Assembly (NCBI GenBank): GCA_022792035.1
Contig: JAAWAE010000027.1
Span: 1-59,505 of the forward strand
Direction of reading: 5' to 3'
Length of the DNA: 59,505 nt
From: Ruminiclostridium sp.
Lineage (GTDB): Bacteria > Bacillota > Clostridia > Oscillospirales > Oscillospiraceae
Part shown: positions 26,034-35,612 of the stretch, piece by piece
Layout of the letters: the number at the start of each line of letters is the position of its first letter
Numbering within the stretch: the stretch's first letter is position 1
The notes under the pieces: generated by a model
Told to the model about the DNA's origin: nothing
The model's input: the letters and a program-made list of their open reading frames with translations, nothing else
Databases searched by the model: none
Position numbers and translations under genes: made by a program

Positions 26034-26873
26034 TTATGTCATACAGGACTGTTGCAGCTTCTCCACTTCCTCCAGGGGCAGACCGATACAGTTGGCGATC
26101 ACTTCCAGTGGCAGCGTCCCTTCCTTTAAGAAGTTGATGGCGTTCTCGATCATAGTCTCTTGGCGGCCTTCTTCCTTGCCCTCCTGCTTGCCCTCTTGAA
26201 TGCCCTGCAGCCAAAGCTCTTCCATCGATCTACACATAGAAATGCTCCCCTCCTTCGTTTCCTTATAAAACCGTATCTTATCCGCCAGCACAGGATAGTG
26301 CATCTCCTCCGGGTCCGGACACGCAAAATCGTGCATCAGCTTCCCCAAAGGCGTCTCTCCCCGGTATGCCCCGTTGACGTACACGATATGTGTCCCGTCA
26401 TCCACAGCCTCCTGGGTATCATAATTATACCGTCCGATGCGGTACAACGGCAATCCCCTGCGCAAAACATCCTTCTCCGTGATAAAAATCACATAGGTCT
26501 CGGGCAGCTGGTCAAAATCCGCGCCCTTCTCCAACAGGCCCACATCCATCATGCTGCAATGGTACCGCGCGCGGCGAAACCCCGCGCCACGGTTCTCCCG
26601 CTGGATCTCGATGTCGTAAACGGTCCCCTTGCTGTCCTGGGCCCGCACGTCCAGGCGTACCGACCGCTTCCTCAAGTTTTCCACAAATACCTGCGTCTTG
26701 ACCTCCAGAACCTCCAGGTCCGGCTGCTCCAATATGATCCGCAAAACCAGCTCCACTGCCTTTGGGTCATCCTCAAAGCACTTGGTCATGAACTCGTCGT
26801 CCAGCAGGCGGAATTCCTTTAACCGTCTCCGGTACTCCTGCTGGCGCAGGGCCGCCTTCTCTGCCTGGTTCAT
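26034..26873 (-). CDS. Rpn/PD-(D/E)XK nuclease family putative transposase-like protein
   Basis: FRLLDDEFMTKCFEDDPKAVELVLRIIL...RSVRLDVRAQDSKGTVYDIEIQRE; C-terminal GKQEGKEEGRQE repeat. Confidence 0.8.
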   Translation of the reverse strand: MNQAEKAALRQQEYRRRLKEFRLLDDEFMTKCFEDDPKAVELVLRIILEQPDLEVLEVKTQVFVENLRKRSVRLDVRAQDSKGTVYDIEIQRENRGAGFRRARYHCSMMDVGLLEKGADFDQLPETYVIFITEKDVLRRGLPLYRIGRYNYDTQEAVDDGTHIVYVNGAYRGETPLGKLMHDFACPDPEEMHYPVLADKIRFYKETKEGSISMCRSMEELWLQGIQEGKQEGKEEGRQETMIENAINFLKEGTLPLEVIANCIGLPLEEVEKLQQSCMT

Positions 26874-26947
26874 GCGGCGCACACCTCCCCGGGACCTTCC
26901 CATCTCTATGGTATCATCGTATCATAATCCCGTCGGTTTTGCAATGC

Positions 26948-28312
26948 TCAATACCAGAAGGGCCAGCCGTAGCCGCCGCTGTTATCCTGCTGCTGTTGCT
27001 GCTGCTCCTGGGCCAGCTCGGCCTCCTTGGCCTCCACAGCCTTCTGGTACAGCTCCTGCCGGGCGGGGGTGGATTCCTCCAAGGTGACCTTTACCTCCAG
27101 GTTCTCCCCGCTGCGAAAGACGGTGAAGGTCACGCTCTCCCCCACCTCATATTCCTTTACGGCGGAAACCAGCTCGTCGGCGCTCTCCACCTTCTCGCCG
27201 TTCACCGCGGTGATGATGTCGCCCTCCTGCAGGCCGGCCTTGGCCCCGGACAGTTCCGGCGCCGCCACCGTGATCACCGCCCCGGCGGGGACCCCGTAGC
27301 TCTGGGCGCTCTGGTCCACGTCGTTGAGACCCACGCCCAAGAAGGGCTTCCCGGTGACGTAGCCGTCGGTGACCAGGGAGGCCACCATCTCCGCCACGTC
27401 GTCCACGGGGATGGCAAAGCCCAAACCCTCCACGCTGGCGCCGGCGCTGTAGCCGCTGCCGGAGTATTTGGCGGAGACGATGCCGATGACCTCCCCGTGG
27501 AGGTTGAACAGCGGTCCGCCGGAGTTGCCGGAGTTGATGGCGCAGTCCGTCTGGATCATGTTGATCTTCCGGCCGTCGGACATGGTGATGGTCCGGTCCA
27601 GGGCGGAGACGATGCCGGCGGTCTCGGTGAAGGTCAGCTCCCCCAGGGGGTTGCCGATGGTGAGGACCTCTTCCCCCACCCGCATGTCGTCGGAGGAGCC
27701 GATGACCACGGGCTTGAGGCCCTTGGCGTCGATCTTGATCACGGCGATGTCGTTGGACTCCTCGCCCCCCACCAGGGTGGCCGGGTAGGACTTCCCATCC
27801 ACGAAGGTGACGGTGATGTTGTTGGCCTCATCAATGACGTGGTAGTTGGTCAGGATGTAGCCGTCCTCGGTGATGACGAAGCCGGAACCGGCGGCGGCGG
27901 TCTTCACCTGCTGGCCGAAGATGTTGGTGCCCACGATGTCCACGGTGATGCCCACGGTGGAGCCCACATAGGCGTCGTAAATTTCCGCCGGGGTGAGTTC
28001 CTTTTCCGTGTCCACGGTTTTGGTGTTGAGCTCGGCGGCGGTGCGCTGGCCCACATACATGGTGGTCCCGCCTCCATAGCGGATGGCCTGATAGGCCGGG
28101 TAGACGCTGCCGCCGGCCAGGGCGCAGACCAGGCACAGGGCGATGATCTTTCCCGCGCCCCGCTGCCGGGGCCCTTTTTGGGGACCTTTGGGAGGGCCTG
28201 GGGGGGTGGCGTCCTGCCAGCCCTGGTTGTAGCTGCTGTTGTAATCCTGGAGCTGAGGGGTGTCTCCCCAGGGGTCGGGTCCTTGCCAAGCGTTGTGATT
28301 GTGATCGTTCAT
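26948..28312 (-). CDS. HtrA/DegP-like membrane-anchored trypsin-like serine protease with PDZ domain
   Basis: GSGFVITEDGYILTNYHVI, NDIAVIKID, GNSGGPLFN catalytic motifs; PDZ; polyQ C-terminus. Confidence 0.93.
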   Translation of the reverse strand: MNDHNHNAWQGPDPWGDTPQLQDYNSSYNQGWQDATPPGPPKGPQKGPRQRGAGKIIALCLVCALAGGSVYPAYQAIRYGGGTTMYVGQRTAAELNTKTVDTEKELTPAEIYDAYVGSTVGITVDIVGTNIFGQQVKTAAAGSGFVITEDGYILTNYHVIDEANNITVTFVDGKSYPATLVGGEESNDIAVIKIDAKGLKPVVIGSSDDMRVGEEVLTIGNPLGELTFTETAGIVSALDRTITMSDGRKINMIQTDCAINSGNSGGPLFNLHGEVIGIVSAKYSGSGYSAGASVEGLGFAIPVDDVAEMVASLVTDGYVTGKPFLGVGLNDVDQSAQSYGVPAGAVITVAAPELSGAKAGLQEGDIITAVNGEKVESADELVSAVKEYEVGESVTFTVFRSGENLEVKVTLEESTPARQELYQKAVEAKEAELAQEQQQQQQDNSGGYGWPFWY

Positions 28313-28463
28313 ACTCCATTGCCTCCTCGCGCTTGCGTTTGTCTTAGTCTATGGTCTGGGGATGTCCCCTTAGTACGAGGCCAGTATAGTTTGGATTTAT
28401 GAAGATTTCGTGACATCCCCGTAAACTAATTTTAATAAAATCGCGGCCGGAAAATGGACAAGA

Positions 28464-28498
28464 AAAAAACCGCCTGTGAACAGACGGTTCTTCTTGCC
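28464..28498 (-). terminator. rpsT terminator
   Basis: Minus strand AACCGTCTGTTCACAGGCGGTTTTTTT. Confidence 0.8.
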
Positions 28499-28511
28499 TT
28501 GGCAGAGGGTC

Positions 28512-28787
28512 TCACTGCGGGATCTTGTTCAGCCGCAGGGTCAACTTGCTCTTGCGATTGGCCGCTGTGTTCTTGTGCATCAGACCCCGGGCCGCAGCCT
28601 GGTCCACAGCCTTGACGGCCTCAGCGTATCTCCGATCGGCCTCGACGCGGTTGCCTTCACTGACGGCGGCGTCAAAGTTCTTCAGCTTCGTCTTCAGGGC
28701 AGACTTCGCGGCTTTGTTCCGGGCGGCCTTTGCCTGATTGACCAGGACACGCTTTTTTGCAGACTTAATATTCGGCAAACCAAACAC
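28512..28787 (-). CDS. rpsT: 30S ribosomal protein S20
   Basis: MFGLPNIKSAKKRVLVNQAKAARNKAAKSALKTKLKNF...ARGLMHKNTAANRKSKLT. Confidence 0.97.
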   Translation of the reverse strand: MFGLPNIKSAKKRVLVNQAKAARNKAAKSALKTKLKNFDAAVSEGNRVEADRRYAEAVKAVDQAAARGLMHKNTAANRKSKLTLRLNKIPQ

Positions 28788-28972
28788 CTCCTCCGATTCC
28801 TTGCAATCATTTGATAAAGTCCTGTGCGAGACTGTATTCTATCACACTTTCCCTTGAATTGCAAGCCCTTTCCTGGAAAAATCGAAACTTTTGCATACTT
28901 TCTCCCTGGGGTGCAAAGCCTAGATTTATCCTTATGATTCACCCACCAGATATGGTGGAGGCAGGAGGGCTT

Positions 28973-29872
28973 ATGAACAACGGCAGGAAGATCGACCTGG
29001 CCCTGGAGGCCAGAGAGTGGGCGCAGAGCGCCCAGAGCGGCGCGCTGCGGGGGGTGCGCTCGGAGGAGACCACCGCCTTTGGCTACCCCCTCACCCGGGT
29101 AGAGATCGTGGACGAGCAGGGGGAGGCTCTGCTGGGCCGGCCCCGGGGGAACTACCTCACCTTAGATCTGCCCCAGCTGCCCCAGCAGCGCGAGGAGCTG
29201 CTGCGCTCGGCCCGGGCGGTGGCGTCCATGCTGGAGGACCTGCCCAGTCTGCCCCGGGAGGGCACCGTCCTGGTGGCGGGGCTGGGCAACCGCCGGGTGA
29301 CCCCGGACGCCGTGGGGCCGAAGACCATGGACAGTTTACTGGTCACCCGGCACCTGATCCAGACTTTGCCGGAGCAGTTCTCCTCTCTCCGGGCCGTGAC
29401 GGCCCTGGCCGCGGGGGTCACGGGGACCACCGGCATGGAGAGCGGAGAACTCATCGGCGCGGTGGTGGAGCAGATCAAGCCCAGCTGTCTCATCGCCGTG
29501 GACGCCCTGGCGGCCCGGCGGCAGGAGCGGGTGTGCCGGACCATCCAGATCTCCGACACGGGCATCGTCCCCGGCTCCGGGGTGGGCAACGCCAGGATGG
29601 CGTTGAACCAGGAGAGCTTGGGGATCCCCGTCATTGCCGTGGGCATCCCCACGGTGGTGGATGCCGCCACCCTCTGCATGGATCTTCTGGAGGCCGCCGG
29701 GGAGAACGATTTTGATCCCGCCGTGTTCCGCCAGGAGGGGGCGGAGTGGTTCGTCACCCCCAGGAACATTGACAGTGAGGTGGATCTGCTCTCCCGGGTC
29801 CTGGGCTTAGGGATCAGCACCGCCCTTCACGAGGACTTCTCCGCGGAAGAGGTGGAGGCTTGGGTCTGGTGA
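28973..29872 (+). CDS. gpr: Germination protease GPR (spore protease)
   Basis: LVAGLGNRRVTPDAVGPKTMDSLLVTRHL...GVTGTTGMES; located next to rpsT as in many clostridia. Confidence 0.95.
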   Translation: MNNGRKIDLALEAREWAQSAQSGALRGVRSEETTAFGYPLTRVEIVDEQGEALLGRPRGNYLTLDLPQLPQQREELLRSARAVASMLEDLPSLPREGTVLVAGLGNRRVTPDAVGPKTMDSLLVTRHLIQTLPEQFSSLRAVTALAAGVTGTTGMESGELIGAVVEQIKPSCLIAVDALAARRQERVCRTIQISDTGIVPGSGVGNARMALNQESLGIPVIAVGIPTVVDAATLCMDLLEAAGENDFDPAVFRQEGAEWFVTPRNIDSEVDLLSRVLGLGISTALHEDFSAEEVEAWVW

Positions 29873-29887
29873 GGGGCAGGACAAAGG

Positions 29888-29923
29888 GACAGCGCCCCGG
29901 CATTGGTGTGCCGGGGCGCTGTT
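29888..29923 (+). terminator. Hairpin ACAGCGCCCCGGCA/TGCCGGGGCGCTGT
   Basis: Perfect inverted repeat after gpr. Confidence 0.7.
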
Positions 29924-29940
29924 GGTATGTATAGAGGCGC

Positions 29941-31311
29941 TCACTCTCGAATACTGACGATCCTGGCGTCGCCGTTCCAGCCCACGTTGGCTCCAAAGCC
30001 CTCAGCGATGGCCCGGACGGGGACCACCGTGCGCCCGCCAATGATACGCGGGGCCACGTCCAGGGTCTTGGTCTGGCCGTTGACGGTGAAATTGGTCTGG
30101 CCCACGGTCATCTTGATGACGGTGCTGCCCCGGGTGGCGGTGACGCTGCGGGTGGCGTCGTCCCACTGGACCGCGGCGCCCATGGTCTCAAAGATGGAGC
30201 GCAGGGGGACCATGGTCCGCCCGCCGGTGATAACGGGGTTCTGGCCGTACTTGCCAAAGGAGACCCGCCGGCCGTTGTAGCGCACGTGGATGTCGGAGTC
30301 CACGGAGGCGTCGTCGATCACGGACAGCTTGTCCTTGGTCTTCTCCCTGCTCGCGGCATAGGAGCTGGGATTGACATAAACGATGAGCTTAGGGGCTGAC
30401 CCTCCGTACTCCATGCTCCCCTCCTTTACGCTGGAGGGGATGGTGAGCGATTCCAGATTGTCACAGTTCATAGCGACATCTGCCAAATAGGTCACCGTGT
30501 TGGGGATGATGAGGTCAATGAGGGAATCACAATCCCGGAAAGCATCCCCTTCCACTCTGGTAACACTGCGGGGAATCTCGATTTCCTGCAAGGCTTTACA
30601 TCCATCAAAGGCCCCAAACGAAATGGTGGTGACACCGTTGGGAATGTTGATGGAAGTCAACGACTTGCAGCCTTCAAAGGCGTACCTGCCAATGGTCTTG
30701 ACGCTGGCGGGCAGCTGCAGCGATTTGAGTGCCGGACAGTTCTCAAACGCCTTCTTTCCAATTTCCTCCAGCCCTGCGTTCAGGGTAACGGTTTCCAGCG
30801 ACTTGCAGGCATAGAAGGTATCATAATCGATTTTCTTCACCCCGGCAGGCATACGGAAGGAGGTAAGCGCACTCCCTTGAAAGACACTCGTACCGAGATT
30901 GGTCACGCTGTCCGGCAAGTCTATGGTCGTGGCTTTCGTGGAGAGGAAGGCGTTATCCCCCACCTCTTTCAGGTTATTGGAAATCCGGTAAGTGGTGGCA
31001 GTGCAGCTTGAAAAAGCGTAGTGATCCAGAGAGGTAATGGAGTCCGGCATGGTAACGCTGCGCGCCTTGACGGAAGCGAACGCGCCGCTGGAACTCGGAC
31101 GGCCAATGGCGGTCACTGGACAACCACCCAGGGTGGAGGGAATGACGATATCCACATCGTCCCCCTGAGGGCCAATGTACTTGTGGATGGTCGCCTGATT
31201 GTCCTTGATGGAATACTCAAAGGTCCCATCCTCCAGGGCGGCGGCGCTCACAGGCAGCAGCGCGGCGCACAGAACCAGGGACAACAGCAGGGGCAGCACT
31301 CGTTTTCTCAT
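29941..31311 (-). CDS. Secreted BspA-type leucine-rich-repeat protein with C-terminal copper amine oxidase N-terminal-like (stalk) domain
   Basis: Signal peptide; repeated LRR_5 units (YAFEGCKSLTSINIPNGVTTI); C-term GRTMVPLRSIFETMGAAVQWD / GRTVVPVRAIAEGFGANVGW. Confidence 0.85.
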   Translation of the reverse strand: MRKRVLPLLLSLVLCAALLPVSAAALEDGTFEYSIKDNQATIHKYIGPQGDDVDIVIPSTLGGCPVTAIGRPSSSGAFASVKARSVTMPDSITSLDHYAFSSCTATTYRISNNLKEVGDNAFLSTKATTIDLPDSVTNLGTSVFQGSALTSFRMPAGVKKIDYDTFYACKSLETVTLNAGLEEIGKKAFENCPALKSLQLPASVKTIGRYAFEGCKSLTSINIPNGVTTISFGAFDGCKALQEIEIPRSVTRVEGDAFRDCDSLIDLIIPNTVTYLADVAMNCDNLESLTIPSSVKEGSMEYGGSAPKLIVYVNPSSYAASREKTKDKLSVIDDASVDSDIHVRYNGRRVSFGKYGQNPVITGGRTMVPLRSIFETMGAAVQWDDATRSVTATRGSTVIKMTVGQTNFTVNGQTKTLDVAPRIIGGRTVVPVRAIAEGFGANVGWNGDARIVSIRE

Positions 31312-31424
31312 AAAAAATCCTTCTCTCTTATTTTTGGGCTTCCCAACAAAAGGGAACCTGAAAAGTATACCACGTCCGGCGGAGGCTGTCAACGAGGACA
31401 CAACCTTCAAAGACCCTGCCGCCC

Positions 31425-32222
31425 TCAGAGATGATCTTCCTGGGTAGGCAGGTCGTTGCTGTCCTCCCCGTCCCCGGGCAGCGGTTCCTCCCCTTCCGCC
31501 GGGGGGAGCACATCCAGACCGAACTTTTCTTTCAGCATGGTCAGCAGCGTTCCGTCCTCGCTGAGCCGGTCCCGCTGGACATAGAGGGTGGTCTCCTCCC
31601 CCTCCACGGTGACGGTCTGCTCCACATATTCTACCTCACAGGCGTGCAGGGTGTTCCAGATCATCCGGGCGGCGTTGTCCCGGCTCAGGGGTTTGTCCCG
31701 TTCCAGGCCGGTCAGGCCGTCGTAGAGGGCGGCGGCGGCGGCTTCGTGCTCCACATTCTGGGCCCAGAGGGGGCCGTCGTTAAAGCCCTCGGCTTTGGCG
31801 TCGTAGCCCAGGGAGACCAGGAGCATTTTCGCCGCCTGGGTGGCGGTGACGCCGCTGTCGGGGGCGAAGCGGCCGTCTCCCATGCCGCTGACAATGCCGT
31901 TGGTGGCGCAGTAAGCGATGTAGTCCTTGGCCCAGCTGGAGGCGGTGTCGGTGAAGGTCACCTTGTTGGGGATGGCCTTCAGGTCCGGCTCCGTTCCGCC
32001 GTTCACCGCGATACAGATCAGCTTGCACATCTGCGCCCGGGTGACGCCGCCCTGGGGACGAAAGTCCCCTTCCGGGTAGCCGCCGATGATCCCCAGGCGC
32101 ACGCAGCCGTCCACGGCCTCCTTGTGCCGGATCTCCGCCTGGTCGGTGAAGGCCGCGGCGGCGGCGGGGAGGGTCAGAGCCAAACTCAGGCCCAAGCTCA
32201 CGATACTTTTCCAAATCTTCAT
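31425..32222 (-). CDS. Secreted SLH-domain protein
   Basis: Signal peptide; VRLGIIGGYPEGDFRPQGGVTRAQMCKLI...GIVSGMGDGRFAPDSGVTATQAAKMLL. Confidence 0.85.
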   Translation of the reverse strand: MKIWKSIVSLGLSLALTLPAAAAAFTDQAEIRHKEAVDGCVRLGIIGGYPEGDFRPQGGVTRAQMCKLICIAVNGGTEPDLKAIPNKVTFTDTASSWAKDYIAYCATNGIVSGMGDGRFAPDSGVTATQAAKMLLVSLGYDAKAEGFNDGPLWAQNVEHEAAAAALYDGLTGLERDKPLSRDNAARMIWNTLHACEVEYVEQTVTVEGEETTLYVQRDRLSEDGTLLTMLKEKFGLDVLPPAEGEEPLPGDGEDSNDLPTQEDHL

Positions 32223-32270
32223 GTCCGTCTCCTTTTCTCTGTTATTTCCGGCTTCGGTTTGTATAAAAAT

Positions 32271-33254
32271 TCACTCTACATCCAGCCGCTCCCGGGGCAG
32301 GCGCAGGCGCAGCACCGTCCCCACCCCCACCTGGGAGGAGGCTTCCATAGAAGCCCCCAGCCGCCGGGCCGCCTCCTGGCAGAGGTACAGTCCTAAGCCC
32401 GTGGCCTTCTGGTCCGCCCGGCCGTTGTAGCCGGTAAACCCCCGCTCAAAGATCCGGGGCAGGTCCTCCGGGGCGATGCCGATCCCGCTGTCCTCCACCT
32501 CCAGGACCCCCGCCTGGACGCGGATGGTGATGGCGCCCTTTGGGGTGTACTTCACCGCGTTGGAGAGCAGTTGTTCCAGGATGAATCGGAACCACTTCTC
32601 ATCGGTAAAGGCCCGCTCCTGGGTCCCGTCATAGTGCAGGCGGATGCGCTTATGGATGAACTGGGGGGCGAAGCGGTGGATGCAGGCCCGGATGGCCGGG
32701 TCCAAGGCCACCTCCCGAAAGACGTAGTCGCTGCCCTCACTTTGCAGGCGCAGGTAACTCAGGACCATGTCCACATACTGCTGCACCCGAAACAGCTCCA
32801 CGCACAGGGCCCGGTTTTGGGCGCTGTCCTCCTCCTGCAGCAGCATCCCCATGGCGGCGATGGGGGTCTTGATCTGGTGGACCCAGGCGGCGAAGTAGTC
32901 CAGGGCCTCCTGTTCCCGGGTGCGGTCCTGGGTCCTCTGGGCCTGGGTTTGCTGGAAGAGCTGCTGGGCCAGCGTGGTCAGCTCTGTTTCCGCCGGGGTT
33001 TTGGGGGGCGGCAGGCGGCTTGGGTCCATGTGATGAAGCACCAGCACACGCTGGCGGTGGCGGCTCCACTGCCGGAGCAGGTCCAACCCCAGCACCGCCG
33101 CGCCCAGGAGCAGGCACAGGGCTCCCGGGTACAGCACGGCTTCCAGGGGCAGGCCGTACAGGGCAAAGACCACGGCGAAGATCCCGCCGCACCCGGCACA
33201 ATAGCCCACCACGGCCCCGCGGCTGCGCAGGTAGTGTTTGAAAAATCCCGCCAT
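32271..33254 (-). CDS. Sensor histidine kinase, BceS-like intramembrane-sensing type
   Basis: Two TM hairpin; FAAWVHQIKTPIAAM H-box; QLLSNAVKYTP; GLGLYLCQEAARRLGA. Confidence 0.9.
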   Translation of the reverse strand: MAGFFKHYLRSRGAVVGYCAGCGGIFAVVFALYGLPLEAVLYPGALCLLLGAAVLGLDLLRQWSRHRQRVLVLHHMDPSRLPPPKTPAETELTTLAQQLFQQTQAQRTQDRTREQEALDYFAAWVHQIKTPIAAMGMLLQEEDSAQNRALCVELFRVQQYVDMVLSYLRLQSEGSDYVFREVALDPAIRACIHRFAPQFIHKRIRLHYDGTQERAFTDEKWFRFILEQLLSNAVKYTPKGAITIRVQAGVLEVEDSGIGIAPEDLPRIFERGFTGYNGRADQKATGLGLYLCQEAARRLGASMEASSQVGVGTVLRLRLPRERLDVE

Positions 33255-33260
33255 GGCCTC

Positions 33261-33932
33261 TCACTCCACGATATACCCCGCCCGCACCCGGGTGAGGATA
33301 AAGTCCGTCAGGCCGATGCCCTCCAGCTTTTTCCGCAGGCGGGTGACGTTGACGGTGAGGGTGTTTTCTTCTACATAGCAATCCATCTGCCACAGCCGGG
33401 TCATCAGGGTATCCCGGCTGACCACCTTCCCTTTTTGTTCCAGCAGGGTCTGCAAGATGCGGAACTCGTTGCGGCTCAACTCCAGCTGCTTTCCCTGGTA
33501 GCGCAGGGTATTGTCGTTGAGGTTCAGCACCGCGCCTCGGTGTTCCAAAACGGGCAGGGTACCGCTGCGTTCATAGCTGCGGCGCAGCACCGCCTGGACC
33601 TTGGCGGTCATCACACTCAGGTCCACCGGCTTGGCCAAAAAGTCGTCCCCGCCCATGTTCATAGCCATCACGATATTCATCGTATCCGACGCGGAGGACA
33701 GAAAGACAATGGGCACGTTGGACCGCTTGCGGATCTCCTGGCACCAGTGATACCCGTTGAAAAAGGGCAGCATCACGTCCAGGAGGACCAGCTGGGGGTC
33801 GAACGCCGCAAAAGTCTCTGCCACGTTTTGGAAGTCCTCCACCGCCTGGGCCTCATAGCCCCATCGCCGCAGCTCAGCGCACAGGGAGGACGCCATGGAA
33901 GCGTCGTCCTCCACCACCAAAATTCGGTACAT
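33261..33932 (-). CDS. OmpR-family response regulator (BceR-like)
   Basis: MYRILVVEDDASMASSL...LLDVMLP...DDFLAKP; winged-helix C-term. Confidence 0.95.
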   Translation of the reverse strand: MYRILVVEDDASMASSLCAELRRWGYEAQAVEDFQNVAETFAAFDPQLVLLDVMLPFFNGYHWCQEIRKRSNVPIVFLSSASDTMNIVMAMNMGGDDFLAKPVDLSVMTAKVQAVLRRSYERSGTLPVLEHRGAVLNLNDNTLRYQGKQLELSRNEFRILQTLLEQKGKVVSRDTLMTRLWQMDCYVEENTLTVNVTRLRKKLEGIGLTDFILTRVRAGYIVE

Positions 33933-33935
33933 GGC

Positions 33936-34547
33936 TCAGCCGTAGGGGCGCACCCGGAAGCTGGCCCCTAAACTCTCCGCCAAGTGCCGGCAGGCCGCGA
34001 TTTCTTCCGGGGTTTTGTCGTAATCCACGATGGTCATGGCGACTTTGGGGACGTATTTGACCGCCTCCCGGACGAAGTCCAGCATGGCGTCCCAGGCTTT
34101 TTCCCCGGAAGCGGGACGGGTCAGGCGGACGTATTCCTCCGCGTTGGAGCCGTTCAGGGACACGGACACCGCGTCCAATCGTCCGGCCAGCTCCGGGGCA
34201 ATGTTGCGGTGGTGGATGAAACTGCCGTGGCCGTTGGTATTCAGCCGGATGGGGGGTAAGTCCGGGCGTTTGGATGCCTTCAGCTGGTCGCAGATCCACA
34301 GCAGATCGTCCACCCGGCAGGTGGGTTCCCCGTAGCCGCAGAAGACGATTTCCCCATATGGACTGAGGTCTTGGGCGAGGATCTCCTCCAGGACCCTTTC
34401 TTTCCTGGGTTCCTCCTTCAGCCAAAGTCCCCCTAAGGCGGAATCCTCCTCATCCCGGATACAGAACACGCAGCGGCAGTCACAGCGATTGGTCAGGTTG
34501 ATGTATAAACTTCCATAGTATTCATAGGTCACGATATCGCCTTCCAT
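33936..34547 (-). CDS. TatD-associated radical SAM protein
   Basis: NLTNRCDCRCVFCIRDEED CxxxCxxC-type motif; adjacent to tatD; matches TatD-linked radical SAM family. Confidence 0.85.
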   Translation of the reverse strand: MEGDIVTYEYYGSLYINLTNRCDCRCVFCIRDEEDSALGGLWLKEEPRKERVLEEILAQDLSPYGEIVFCGYGEPTCRVDDLLWICDQLKASKRPDLPPIRLNTNGHGSFIHHRNIAPELAGRLDAVSVSLNGSNAEEYVRLTRPASGEKAWDAMLDFVREAVKYVPKVAMTIVDYDKTPEEIAACRHLAESLGASFRVRPYG

Positions 34548-34589
34548 AGGGCTGTCCTCCTTTCGTTGGTGTATATATTAAATAAGGTA

Positions 34590-34835
34590 TGGTCGGGCAG
34601 GCCCGATCCTGGCTCCGCCAGCCAAGGGGCCTTGCCCCCTGGACCCCCGCGCGGGGCTCCGCCCCGCCCCCGCCACCGGACTGTCACGCTACGCCTGCTC
34701 GCTGATGCGGTTCTAAGCCCCTCCGGCTCCGGCGGACCCATCCGGGACCTTCGGTCCCTCCTTGGGCTCCGCCTGCGCTCCGGGTCTTAGCCCGCTGCTC
34801 GCGACGGCTCCGCGCTTCGTTGAAAAAGGTGGACG
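34590..34835. repeat. Dispersed palindromic intergenic repeat, member R3 (with additional inserted segment)
   Basis: GTCGGGCAGGCCCGATCCTGGCTCCGCCAGCCAAGGGGCCTTGCCCCCTGGACCCCCGCGCGGGGCTCCGCCCCGCCCCCGCC. Confidence 0.65.
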
Positions 34836-34841
34836 AAAACT

Positions 34842-35612
34842 CTAATTGATAGCAAACAACCGTTTTCCGTTCTCCGTCGTAATGCGCACCACTTCCTCCA
34901 CCGGCAAGCCCTTGATCTCCGCGATGGTTTCGGCCATGCGGTAAACGTAGCGGGAATCGCAGCGTTTTCCCCGATACGGCGTCGGGGCCATATAGGGGGC
35001 GTCGGTCTCCACCATCAGCCGCTCCAGCGGGACGGCTTGGATGACCTCCGGGGCCTTCCGGGCGTTTTTGAAGGTGATGGTCCCGGTAAAGGACAGGTGC
35101 CAGCCCCACTTGATTAACTGCTTGGCGTCCTCCGCGCTGCCGGAGTAGCAGTGGAAGACGCCGCGTACCTGGGGGAAGTCTTGGACGATGGCCAGGCAGT
35201 CTCCGTGGGCTTCCCGGTCGTGGACGATGACGGGGAGGTTTAACTGGGTCGCCAGGGTCAGCTGGGCCCGGAATACTTCTTTTTGCAGGTCCCGGGGGAC
35301 TTCTTTCCAGTAGTAATCCAGGCCGATCTCCCCGATGGCTTTCACTTTGGGGTGGCGGGTGAGGCGTTCTAGTTCTGTTAACCAGTTTTCCGGCAGATTC
35401 AGGGCGTCTTCGGGATGTACCCCGGCGGCGGCGTAGACGTGGGGATATCGCTCCGCCAGGGCGATGGCCTCCCGGGAGGTGGGCAGGTCACAGCCGGGGC
35501 ACAAAACAAGGCCCACCCCGGACCCCGGCAGGGCGGAGAGGACTTCGTCCCGGTCGGCGTCGAAGGCCCGGTCGTAGTAATGGGCGTGGGTATCGAACAG
35601 CATGAGCTTCAC
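34842..35612 (-). CDS. tatD: TatD family hydrolase/DNase
   Basis: LFDTHAHYYDRAFDADRDEVL...GVHPEDA...GEIGLDYYW...VETDAPYMAPTPYRGKRCDSRYV. Confidence 0.95.
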   Translation of the reverse strand: MKLMLFDTHAHYYDRAFDADRDEVLSALPGSGVGLVLCPGCDLPTSREAIALAERYPHVYAAAGVHPEDALNLPENWLTELERLTRHPKVKAIGEIGLDYYWKEVPRDLQKEVFRAQLTLATQLNLPVIVHDREAHGDCLAIVQDFPQVRGVFHCYSGSAEDAKQLIKWGWHLSFTGTITFKNARKAPEVIQAVPLERLMVETDAPYMAPTPYRGKRCDSRYVYRMAETIAEIKGLPVEEVVRITTENGKRLFAIN

